Positions 20,987 to 31,094 of a DNA stretch of 64,000 nt are shown piece after piece. The stretch comes from Dolomedes plantarius (taxonomy: Eukaryota; Arthropoda; Arachnida; Araneae; Dolomedidae). The translations under genes and the position numbers were made by a program. The stretch is taken from the NCBI GenBank assembly GCA_907164885.2, contig OU015495.1:1392230-1456229 (forward strand). The letters run 5' to 3'. The notes beneath the pieces are model-generated. The model did not search any database and was not told the DNA's origin. It worked only from the letters and a program-made list of their open reading frames with translations. Positions within the stretch are counted from its first letter, which is position 1, and the number at the start of each line of letters is the position of its first letter.

Positions 20987-21838
20987 GGGGAGTGGTCACT
21001 ACTCATGATTTTTGCTTGATTTACAAGAAACTTTTTTTGAGTAACTGCCTATAATACTGTTTATTATATATGAAATATTTCAAGGTAATTAATAAAAAAA
21101 TAAAATGATTTTTTATGCATAAAAAGTGAATATTTTTTTTTAAATCGAGCATTCTGCAGTCAACTATTGTGCGCATTCTATCAAAATAAATTATTAAGTT
21201 GCATTAATAATTGCTTACTATATGTGATTACAACACTTTAGACAACAAAATCTCTCGCAAAAAAAGTGAATATTTTTTTTAAATCGAGCATTTTGCAGTC
21301 AACTACTGTGCGCATTCTATCAAAATAAATTATTAAGTTACATTAATAATTGCTTACTATATGTGATTACAACACTTTAGACAACAAAATCCACCAAAAT
21401 TTTTAAACCTTAATATATTTTAATTTTTTAAAGAATTTTTTATAAGCTTTTACTCAGTCATTTTTGAAATTTCTAATTAAAAATAGCACGTACTAAAATG
21501 TTTTAATATATTTTAGAATAATGTTGCTCGATATTGTTGCCTGAAGTATTGTAATCACATATAGTAAAATATTATTAATGTACCTTAATAATTTATTTTG
21601 ACATAATGCGCACAGTAGTTGACTGCAAAATGCTCGATTTTAAAAAAATATTCACTTTTTATGCATAAAAAGTCATTTTCATTGATTACCTTGAAAAATT
21701 GCATCTATAATAAACAATATTATAAGCAGTTACTCAAAAAATTTCATATAAATCAAGCTTAAATCATGAGTAGTACATACAATCGAACATAGGTCTAAAA
21801 ATGATACTTTTAAAGGTACGTAAAAGTGACCACTCCCC
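20987..21838 (+). mobile_element. piggyBac-like MITE
   Basis: 852 bp between TTAA tetranucleotides (20983-20986 and 21839-21842). Terminal inverted repeats start GGGGAGTGGTCACT. The interior is foldback: the left 250 bp and right 270 bp are inverted copies, and the left arm has a tandem duplication of about 135 bp (roughly 21122-21252 and 21258-21391). No coding frame. TTAA duplications point to the piggyBac superfamily; the transposase source is not in the window. Confidence 0.85.
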
Positions 21839-22704
21839 TTAAGTAAATAAGTTTTCATTGTATGATAAGCAATGTTGTTACTATAAATGTTTATGCAAAA
21901 TCAGCGTACAAAATCTGCTTTTGCAATAAAATGCGTACTTTGTGAAAATTCAAAAATATAGCTGATTTGTCCTTGTCAAAGTTATTTGATTTTTTTCTTT
22001 TTAATTCGCTGAAAAAATTTGTATTCAGTAATTTACCAACTTAACGATTATACATCCGGTTTTAAAAAGTGTAATCTGAGATGCTTTGACTGATTTTTTT
22101 TCCAAAGGAAGATATTTTAAAGTATTGTCTGATTAAATACTGAATTGACTTCCTATTTTATTAGTCCTGATAAGAATTTATTTGTGATTTATAGAAAATG
22201 TTGCTTTTCTACTATGTGTGTGTGTTTTGGTTAATCAGTATTATTTCTCACATTTTTTTTCCATAAGAGATTATGAACAATGATAAAAAAATTTCATCAC
22301 AATTCTTTTCTGTAATTTCATTTCCTTAATTATTAAATTATTACAAAATTCTGAACTCATTTATTCTGAAACCAATACACAATTATTCTGAAAAAGTATA
22401 TTTACTCATTTCCTTTGAGAATTTTAATGAATTATAGCAAAAAAAAGAAATTGAAATAAATATTTTCAATGAAAATAAGCAATTGTTAAATTGAATAAAT
22501 AAATTCATATTAAATACGCACTAAAATAAAACAACTTGTTTTCGCTAGGAAAAATACGAAATATCCATATTAAAGCATATGGTTGTCCGTGTCTAAGCCG
22601 CCCGCTATTACATGCGCGCGCCATCTAGTGGCGGCGACAAAATGTGAGACACATTTTTATCACTGAGCTGCTGCTCCTTCTGTAGTTTGATGCTATGACT
22701 ATAA

Positions 22705-23572
22705 GTTAGTTGATAAGTAAATAAGTTTTCATTGTATGATAAGCAATGTTGTTACTATAAATGCTTATGCAAAATTTGCGTACAAAATCTGATTATGCAA
22801 TAAAATGCGTACTTTGTGAAAATTCAAAAATATAGCTGATTTGTCCTTGTCAAAGTTATTTGCTTTTTTCTTTTTAATTCGCTGAAAAAATTTGCATTCA
22901 GTAATTTACCAACTTGACGATTATACCTCCGGTTTTAAAAAGTGTAATCTGAGATGCTTTGACTGATTTTTTTTCCAAAGGAAGATATTTTAAAGTATTG
23001 TCTGATTAAATACAGAATTGACTTCCTTTTTTATTAGTCCTGATAAGAATTTATTTGTGATTGATAGAAAATGTTGCTTTTCTACTATGTGTGTGTGTGT
23101 GTGTGTTTTGGTTAATCAGTATTATTTCTCACATTTTTTTTTCCATAAGAGATTATGAACAATGATAAAAAACTTTCTTCACAATTCATTTCTGTAATTT
23201 CATTTCCTTAATTATTAAATTATTACAAAATTCTGAACTAATTTATTCTGAAACCAATACACTATTATTCTGAAAAAGTTTATTTACTCATTTCCTTTAA
23301 GAATTTTATTGAATTGTAGCAAAAAAACACTTGAAATAAAGATTTTGAATGAAAATAAAAAATTGTTAAATTGAATAAATAAATTCATATTAAATACGCA
23401 CTAAAATAAAACAACTTGTTTTCGCTAGGAAAAATACGAAAAATCCATATTAAAGCGTATGGTTGTCCGTGTCTAAGCCGCCCGCTAGTGCACGCGAGCG
23501 CCCTCTAGTGGCGGCGACAAAAAGGGAGACACATTTTTAACACTGAGCTGCTCCTCCTTCTGTAGCTTCATG
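22705..23572 (+). mobile_element. P-like transposon E3, right-end-only copy
   Basis: 868 bp homologous to the right part of E1 and, inverted, to the left part of E2. The right terminus is intact (reverse of CATGAAGCTACAGAAGGAGG). The left edge is internal sequence, GTTAGTTGATAAGTAAATAA, with no terminal repeat. Nevertheless gactataa stands on both sides (22697-22704 and 23573-23580), an exact 8-bp duplication. A GT microsatellite is near 23086-23106. Confidence 0.82.
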
Positions 23573-23603
23573 GACTATAAGAAACCTTTCAATAGGAAGA
23601 GAC

Positions 23604-26600
23604 CATGAAGCTACAGAAGGAGGCGCAGCTCAGTGTTAAAAATGTGTCTCCCTTTTTGTCGCCGCCACTAGAGGGCGCTCGCGTGCTCTGAAGGGCGGAC
23701 ACATTTAGACACGGACAACCATACGCTTTAATATGGATTTTTCGTATTTTTCCTAGCGAAAACAAGTTGTTTTATTTTAGTGCGTATTTAATATGAATTT
23801 ATTTATTCAATTTAACAATTTTTTATTTTCATTCAAAATCTTTATTTCAAGTGTTTTTTTTTATACAATTCAATAAAATTCTTAAAGGAAATGAGTAAAT
23901 AAACTTTTTCAGAATAATTGTGTATTGGTTTCAGAATAAATTAGTTCAGAATTTTGTAATAATTTAATAATTAAGGAAATGAAATTACAGAAAAGAATTG
24001 TGAAGAAAGTTTTTTATCATTGTTCATAATCTCTTATGGAAAAAAATTGTGAGAAATAATACTGATTAACCAAAACACACACACACATAGTAATATAAGA
24101 ATATTTTTATTTGCAGATAACTATGAATAATACATCATATATAACAGGCCTTTAAAAAAAAAAAAAAGCAACATTTTCTATCAATCCCAAATAAATTCTT
24201 ATCAGGACTAATAAAATAGGAAGTCAATTCAGTATTTAATCAGACAATACTTTAAAATATCTTCCTTTGGGAAAAAAAATCAGTCAAAGCATCTCAGATT
24301 ACACTTTTAAAAACTGGAGGTATAATCGTCAAGTTGGTAAATTACAGAATACAAATTTTTTCAGCAAATTAAAAAGAAAAAAACAAATAACTTTGACTAG
24401 GACAAATCAGCTATATTTTTGAATTTTCACAAAGTACGCATTTAATTGCATAAGCAGATTTTGTACGCAGATTTTGCATAAGCATTTATAGTAACATTGT
24501 TTATCATACAATGAAAAATTATTTACTTATCAACTAACTTAAATAGAGATTAAATTCAATATTATGGTTCCAGCATTGTCAGGAATTACCTTCAAGTTGG
24601 TAAATTATCGATTACAAATATTTTCAGCAAATTAAAAAGAAAAAAATCCCCAAATAACATTCATAAGGACAAATCAGCTATATTTTCGCATTTTCACAAA
24701 GTATGGGTTTCATTGTAGTCACAGTAAAAAGATAGGAAAATATTAATTTTTTTAAAAATTATACTCAACAGATTTTGCATAAGCATTTATAGTAACAACA
24801 TTATTTATCACACAATGAAAACTTATTTACTTATCAACTAACTTAATAGTGATAAAATTCAATATTAAGAAAAGTTAACTGGAAATATTTTATTTCTGTG
24901 CACAATTAAAAAAATGATGGCTTTAGTTCAGACGTGTAGCTCAATTTGCCATAACCACAAAATATATTGAATAGAAGAAAAGTATTTCATAATTATAAAG
25001 AACTGAAATTAACAACATACACTATTAATACATTATTATAAAATAAAAATTAAATGTGTGATATACAATTTACTATAGATAAATTTGATCAAAACAATAA
25101 GTAAAGTTCAAGAACAAATGTTACCACCCAATATAACAGATTAAAATTAAACTTACACTGATTCAGCATTTTTGCAAATTACTAAATCATTAACACGCTG
25201 TAGTAAAAATGACAGGCTTTCAATATCATGCACATCAACATCCAGTGATATTTCTATATTTCCCAAAAAAATCTGAAATTCGAAAAGCAGTGTACTTCAA
25301 TTTCTATTATTAGTAATATTTAATGATTAAAATCAATATGCATTAATTCATTATGTCATGTATTCTTAAAGTAAAGAAATCTGTTTAAAAAGTACTTATG
25401 ATTACATTAATCAACACAACAATTGGAAACAACTGTTCATTACTTTTATATCTAATAGTTAAGGTGGAAGTAATATACTTAGAATATTATTTTACACCAT
25501 TTAACATTTTAAAATTAACCATTAACCATTTTGCAATTTCAACTTTTTTAAACAATAATATTCTGTACATACTTTTACAGATGAATCCTGACAAATAATG
25601 ACTCGTCGCTCACAAGAATATTTAGAATTCCATTTTGAACATATCAGATACTCTTGAGTAGATGCTACTGTCCACCATGAATCTGGTTTTTGTATATTTT
25701 CTAAATGAATCAAAAATGTAGAATAATAATTTTGCTGTTGTTCAGCTTCTGTATGAGATTCAACATCTGTACTTATATTAGGCCTTTTGTTTTTTTCAAA
25801 TGAAGAATGACGAGGAGCTGGAGCTTTTCTCTTGCATGTTCTAACAGACAGATATTTTGGTAAATTTGGGAATAATGTTGGTACAGAACCTGCTTTTAAA
25901 AGAGGTGACCCTCTCTCAAGAGTAAATATTGTTCCATCAGTGAGTTTAGTCACATATGACCTTTCTATACACTCTTTTTCAAAATGCAACTCACAGAGCT
26001 TGTCACGATTACTGAAAACTTTGTCTTTTCTGGGGATTGCTTCTTGCCATTTCTCCAAAAGTTCACTATCCTGGAATGAGTAGAATTGAAATGAACAACA
26101 AACACAATCAATATATATTTATAAAATGAAAATTGTATGCTTGGTATAAAATTCACTCTCTGATAACTTGTTACATACCACAAACATATCAAATGAATTA
26201 CAATCGCTAATGAAGGTAAATTTGTAATTAAAAATTTGAAAACCATCAAAAACTAATGCTTCATTATATACGTAAGTATCGTACATCTTTTATTGATGAG
26301 CTATTTCCTTTAGAGCAATAGTATGAGTAATTATTTACATCTTTTTACATACAATAGAGCTTTGTGAACACGTGATGATTATTTTTGATGGGATATAGGG
26401 ATGATTGAAAAATAAAACACGCTTATTTCCAGCAGAACTTAAGATGTCTTAACTTTGCGTTCACTTAAAACACAGCAGCTGTACTTTTCTCTCATTATTA
26501 TACATCTTATATTAACACAAAACAATAATAATGTTTTTACCTTAGGAGCAGCAAATATACTAGGATTTCTCTGTCCAGTTTCTTTATTTCTTTTTAAGAC

Positions 26601-26828
26601 TGATCTATAGCCAGTAGAACAACCCGGGGCAAAACACGTGTTTGGCATATTTCTCCACGCATAATAAATTTAAAAATTTATAAAACAACTTTCACCACCA
26701 CGCCGTATAACTCAATGTAAAATAGTCACTTCGATCGCATGTCGCGCCCTCTACCGGTGAGCGACAACAATCGGTTCATTTTTCGAAAAATTCCCCATTG
26801 AAGCTTCCGCTCCTTCTGTAGCTTCATG
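23604..26828 (-). mobile_element. P-like transposon E2 with THAP gene
   Basis: 3225 bp bounded by CATGAAGCTACAGAAGGAG inverted repeats and an exact 8-bp duplication gaagagac (23596-23603 and 26829-26836). It is inverted relative to E1 and E3. The two ends differ after the first 19 bases: one continues GCGCAGCTCAGTG, the other CGGAAGCTTCAATGGGG. The 26.8-kb end carries the 5' part of a THAP-domain gene reading inward; the rest of the transposase is missing. With E3 it forms a palindrome of about 0.9-kb arms around a 31-bp centre. Confidence 0.9.
25157..26648 (-). pseudogene. THAP-domain P-like transposase, three 5' exons
   Basis: Exon 1 (26648-26541) gives MPNTCFAPGCSTGYRSVLKR and ends AAG|GTAAAA. 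Exon 2 (26070-25573) begins after TTCCAG with DSELLEKWQEAIPRKDKVF and ends AAA|GTATGT. Both junctions are phase 0. Together they make a C2CH zinc-binding THAP domain: Cys5, Cys10, the conserved Trp in EKWQEAIPR, and LCELHF for the last Cys and His. This is the DNA-binding domain of P-type transposases. A probable exon 3 (25272-25157, LLQRVNDLVICKNAES) has an AG acceptor and GTAAGT donor. The GTP-binding and catalytic parts are not seen, so the gene is truncated; a short THAP-only protein could still be made. Confidence 0.75.
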
Positions 26829-26836
26829 GAAGAGAC

Positions 26837-26972
26837 CAAGAGCGTCTCTAGCTCTTGATTGGTAATTTTCCTCTTCTTTCTGAATTAACTGTTGCACTGA
26901 GGTAGTGTGCGGTCCTCCCGTCCTGTTGGTTGCGGGATCGAATCCCCAACCTACCTGAATTTTTCTTGCTGT
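26837..26972 (+). other. end of Jockey-like remnant and a tRNA-like fragment
   Basis: The first 20-odd bases continue the Jockey-like frame (KRPRA) after the P-like array. Around 26895-26950 GGTAGTGTGCGG and GCGGGATCGAATCCCC resemble tRNA A and B boxes, so a SINE head is possible; the fold is incomplete. The Helitron fragment begins right after. Confidence 0.35.
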
Positions 26973-27608
26973 TGACTGACTGACATACAACGTACAAACC
27001 AAACCGCAAGAGCTAAAGGGCTGAAATTTTGCATGGCGATTCTTCTTATAGTGTAGGGGTGCACTAAGAAAGATTTTTAAAAAATTCTTAGATTTTTTTT
27101 AAATAAAATTTTTAAGCTGTTTTAGTAACTTTTTTAAGTTTGCATTTAAAATAATAATTTGAAGGTTATAAAATTTATATCACGAAAAAGATCATAAAAA
27201 TTCCTTTAAAATGAAATCTTTTTCGAATCTTTACCTCTTTTTTCTGATTTTTTGGTGAATTTTTAAAGATCAATTTTTAGAATTTAATTTATTACATACT
27301 GATCACGTGATTTCTTTTTCTGGTACTTTAAATATATTTATCGTCACATAACAACGAAATAGAAAAAAAAAAAAATTTCTGTCTAATGCGGCAGACGATT
27401 GGACATTATCCAAAAATAAAATAAAATACAGTAAAAGATATGTTCCTCAAACTGTACTATGTTAACTGTACTATATTCTTTAGTATGTCCTATTAGATTT
27501 AATTTGAATATTTTCTTCTATATTATTTTATCTATAAAAATATCCCTTACGATTTTTTTAAAAAATATATATATTTTTACATCACTTGTATACATTGATC
27601 GTTGTATA
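26973..27608 (+). mobile_element. truncated Helitron fragment
   Basis: Matches Helitron copy 1 from just inside its 5' end (ACTGACATACAACG) to TACATTGATCGTTGTATA, lacking both the TCTATATATA start and the CTAG end. No coding content. Confidence 0.8.
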
Positions 27609-27869
27609 ATACTAAAAGTTTAAAATAGTGGCGCCATCTACTGCACGTCTAGTATAACAGCTTACATTTAGTTTCAAAAATTGTTGTTTTTTATTAATTA
27701 AAAATTAACAGTAATTAATTTCGATTTTGGAAATTCTTAAGTCCCTCGGATGTTTTTAGAGACGCCTGTATGTAAAATTTCACGATCGCTGCTCCTAAAC
27801 TGTGGATTTCTATACAATTATAAACATACAGACATACAGACAGACAAATTTTCATTTTTATATATTAGA
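27609..27869 (+). repeat. probable 3' tail of a non-LTR retroelement
   Basis: The stretch ends in ACATACAGACATACAGAC and AAATTTTCATTTTTATATAT, a simple-repeat tail of the type seen after many arthropod non-LTR (RTE-like) and similar elements. There is no RT frame. The class is uncertain. Helitron C begins at 27870. Confidence 0.35.
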
Positions 27870-29315
27870 CTAGCTGAAAACCCGCGCTTCGCTACGGAGT
27901 ACATTCAAATTAAATACAACGGTCAACGTATGCAATTTATGCCAAAAAGTAAATATATATATTTATAATAAATGCGATGATCAATGTATACAATTGATGT
28001 AAAATATATATCTATATATCTCTCTATTCTAAAAGAAAGTAACTGGCGCTGCCGCAGCCGCCGCCGCCGCCACTGTCAAAAGCTTGTCACGCTATCTCCT
28101 CCGAAACCGCTGGGGGTATGGGGTCGAGACCGATACCAATCGATGCAGAACAATGTGGGGAAGAAAGTAAGACATGTCTCATAGTCGTCGGACTTTAAGT
28201 TTTTTTTTTATTTTATGTTTTGTGGAAAAATATTGACTTTTTCATGTTCAGATTACGATAACTCGCCAAAAAAGGATCGTAGAATTTTTTTTTTTTTTTT
28301 ACAATCTAAGACTACAGACATTTCTCCTTCAAACAAGACGTCATTTGTTTAAAAATAATTTAAAACAGACTGATATTTTTATTAAAATTGAAAACTCACT
28401 TTTTGGAAAAATTGATGCGTTTCGAGATATATAAATTCGATGCTCTCAGACTTATTATGTTACAAAGAAAATATTTATATCAACTGGAAGATGAAAGCTT
28501 TTTCATTCATATAAACTTCATTTCAAGTCTCTATCTTAAAATTTCGATTTTTAATTGAATTTTAAAGAAATACTTCAAAAAAATCTTCTCATTCGCTTCC
28601 TTTGAAAGAAGATCCAATTTTTCACCTATTCATCCATTTCGCCGGGCTTCATTTCGTCGAGAGGGGGGGAAGCTTCAACTGTAAACAAAATGAATGACTC
28701 AATCGCTGTAAACAACTATTGAGTCATTCATTCACTTGATTCACCACAGGAGCGAGCGTAGCGAGCCTAGGGGCGAAGCCCCTAGTTTATAAAAAAATCG
28801 TAAGGGATATGCATTTTTTTTAATAATATCCAATCGTCTGCTGCATTAGAAAGAGAAAAAAAAATTTTTTTTTTGTCTATTTAGTTGTTACGCACGTGAC
28901 GATAAATTTATTGAAAGTACCAGAAAAAGAAATCACGTGATCAGCATTTAATAAATTAAATTCTAAAAATTAATCTTTAAAAATTCACCAAAAATCAGGA
29001 AATGGAGGTAAAAATTCGAAAAAACTTTCATTTTGAAGGAATTTTTATGATCTTTCTCGTGATATAAATTTTATTACCCTCAATGTATTATTTTAAATGC
29101 AAACGTAAAAAAAGTTTAAAAAACAGCTTAAAAATTTAATTTTAAAAAATCTAAGAAGAATTTTTGAAAAATCTTTCTTAGTGCACCCCTACACTATTAG
29201 AAGAATCGCCATGGAAAATTTCAGCCCTTTAGGTCCAGCTGTTTGGTCTGTGCGTTGTATGTCAGTCAGTCAGTGAATGAATGAGTCAGTTACGGAACTG
29301 TTTTATATATATAGA
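27870..29315 (-). mobile_element. non-autonomous Helitron C, interrupted by Helitron B
   Basis: On the minus strand it starts TCTATATATATAAAACAG (29315 downward) and ends GGGTTTTCAGCTAG (27870), flanked by A and T. Same family as copy 1 at 2798-3467. Helitron B is inserted at 28019-28785. Excluding B it is about 680 bp, the length of copy 1. Confidence 0.87.
28019..28785 (+). mobile_element. non-autonomous Helitron B
   Basis: 767 bp, termini identical to Helitron A (TCTCTCTATTCTAAAA start; GGGGCGAAGCCCC hairpin and CTAG end), inserted between A (28018) and T (28786) inside Helitron C. The two copies have diverged mainly near the 3' side, where B carries a different 70-base block before the hairpin. 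Confidence 0.88.
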
Positions 29316-30378
29316 TTATTTCCTTCTGGGGAGGTCGAGTGTTGAACATGCCCATTTCTTTTACAGTTCTCCGTCCGAGTCGTCCCGCGGCTCTAGCCGG
29401 TCTGCCAGGCAATTGTCAGTGGATCGTATATGTCCGAAAATGGGGGAGATTTCTAAAGAGTTCTACCTCTGAGATGTCCAGTCGGCGTCGGAGCGTCTGT
29501 GCATTTGTGTTGACAAGGCGACTGTTCACTGATGAATCAAGTCAATTATAAGCTTGATTCCGCCGGGTGGGTTCTCGAAAATTTACGGTGGGGAAAAGGT
29601 CGTAAGTCATTACAACGCTCTTTGAAAAGTACAGATAAAGGAATCGTAAAAATCCTGGCAACAATTTACCTTGATGTATTAAAATTGAGATGGTTCATTC
29701 CTACTGGTTTTTGTTAGCTTCAAGTATTGGCTGATTAAATATCTTCTACCCTCTCACTTGCTACCGATTACAGATCTAGATTTTCTAGCTTTCTGCCCAG
29801 AAGTATACGTCGAATAATTATAATAATAGTTGAACCTTTGGAGGTTCTTAGGCTAGCGCTTACAGCTCCTCTACGGTAATCGACCTCGGAGTGAGGAACT
29901 TGCGATTTCTACGAGCACCAGATCTGAGCGCTCATGGAACAGAAGAATATTACTTTCGTGTTGACTTTTACACATAATATTTACTCCTCGGATCTAAAGG
30001 TATAGCCTCCAAAGGGAAGCAAAAATTTATCTGTAGAAGAAAAAGAATCCCAGTCATGCAATATAGAATATAGAATGCCAATTTGTAGCTTTGTTTGCTC
30101 TTCATTCCTCCATCCTTCCACGCCACCCCACATCCCTGGGTGTGAATTCTGTTTCCGCGTGGAGCGTACTCTACATTAGCAGCAGAAAGCGCCGTAAATC
30201 AAAATTAGTTTTTTGCATTCAGTATTTACAGTAAAAGGACGCATAAATGAATTCTGTGGTGTTTTGTCTCATACGGCGATTCGAAAACCTTGGCTTCCTA
30301 TGCCTCAGCATTTGCAGACGACATCATAAAAGGAAAGGAAAACGTAGGACAATACCTTTGTTTGTTTAAGGGAAATGC
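29316..30378. other. unassigned region of mixed composition
   Basis: Roughly 29330-30000 is clearly GC-richer than its neighbours and has short open frames on both strands (for example 29339-29551 plus and a minus frame over 29340-29520), but none has a recognisable motif or splice context. It may be an old unrecognised mobile element or host exon-like sequence. Confidence 0.35.
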
Positions 30379-30603
30379 ATGATAATACCTATGTTCGTTT
30401 GGGTCACCCTTTTGACCTTAGCTGCAGCAGATGCGCTGGTCCTAAAGAGAGTGTTGCCGAGAAATGTGTCAGCACTTGGTGGTATCGCTTTACTATCTCG
30501 AGCAGACGATCGGAAACGCGCGGACGTCGGAAATGCTCAAGGTGATACTCGGGCAGACGTACTGCCAATTTCGCTACGTCTTTTTGATTCTAAGAAAAAA
30601 TGA
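30379..30603 (+). CDS. short ORF with signal-peptide-like start, uncertain
   Basis: 74 residues from ATG at 30379 to TGA. The first 20 residues (MIIPMFVWVTLLTLAAADAL) look like a secretion signal with a plausible cleavage after AADA. The remainder is basic with dibasic KR pairs and has no cysteines, so it does not look like a typical disulphide-rich toxin. No homologue is recognised and the flanks are repeats, so a chance frame is quite possible. If real it could be a small secreted peptide precursor or a first exon. Confidence 0.2.
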   Translation: MIIPMFVWVTLLTLAAADALVLKRVLPRNVSALGGIALLSRADDRKRADVGNAQGDTRADVLPISLRLFDSKKK

Positions 30604-30881
30604 TCTGTAAGGAAAAAGTAAAATATCATTGACAGTGCAGCATAATTTATGTTCAGGAGACGTATCTTCATTATATTTTGGGTACAATTTGTATCCTTTT
30701 ATTTCATGGACTTTTCTGGTCTACTTTCGTATTGGGCTATCCAGTGTTACCAAATGGAATTTGGTCGTGAATGAAATGGCCATGTATCTTTTTCTGGTGT
30801 TGATCTTATTTGTTTCTTTATAAATTTCAACTTTTCTTTGAACAGTTTAGCACAAAATATTGCCACATTCCGAAGGTAGCT
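30604..30881. other. AT-rich spacer, nothing recognised
   Basis: No gene or repeat identified. Confidence 0.5.
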
Positions 30882-31091
30882 GCAAGTAGCAGCACGGCCA
30901 AAGGGTTAAAGCACTGGACTCTTGATCGACAGGTCGTCGGTTCGAATCCAGGGAATAACTTCTGGTTTTGCTTTTATTCCAATTTATGTTACCTTTCTCA
31001 AAATTTCGAGAAAGTTCCTGTTTATGTTAATTTATTATGCTAATTTACCTTATTTCTAGAAAGTTCTTATATTGTATATAAGAAACTTCCC
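30882..31091 (+). repeat. tRNA-Lys-like SINE head and body
   Basis: Bases 30882-30958 have an A-box-like GGCCAAAGGGTTAAAGC, an anticodon-arm-like GGACTCTTGATCG and a B-box GGTTCGAATCC. The closest fit is a Lys (CTT) tRNA. The acceptor arms do not pair, so it is a SINE-type derivative. AT-rich body sequence follows up to the Jockey-like remnant. Confidence 0.6.
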
Positions 31092-31094
31092 TCA

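Larger units (their letters stand above)
19979..22692 (+). mobile_element. P-like transposon E1, internally deleted
   Basis: Begins CATGAAGCTACAGATGGAGC and ends in the reverse of CATCAAACTACAGAAGGAGC. An exact 8-bp duplication ctatgact flanks it (19971-19978 and 22693-22700), the size used by P elements. The left end shares about 95 bp (close to 90% identical) with the right end of E2, and its right half matches the left half of E2 in inverted orientation, so E1 is a family member lacking the THAP exons. A piggyBac-like MITE is inserted at 20983-21842. About 300 bp after the left end (20085-20390) has no match in E2. Confidence 0.88.

Noticed and set aside
24941..25002. Fourth exon of the THAP gene
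   Set aside because: An acceptor is present, but with the best exon 3 donor the frame stops after three codons, and the alternative donor is weak.
26178..26400. CDS on the minus strand near the THAP gene
   Set aside because: The frame at 25965-26249 is a shadow crossing intron 1 and part of exon 2; it lacks motifs.
19979..26828. One 6.8-kb P-like element with matching outer ends
   Set aside because: The outer flanks do not match each other, whereas inner and outer flanks pair as ctatgact and gaagagac, which shows separate insertions.
30379..30603. Venom toxin gene
   Set aside because: No cysteine framework or propeptide pattern; only a signal-like start is seen.
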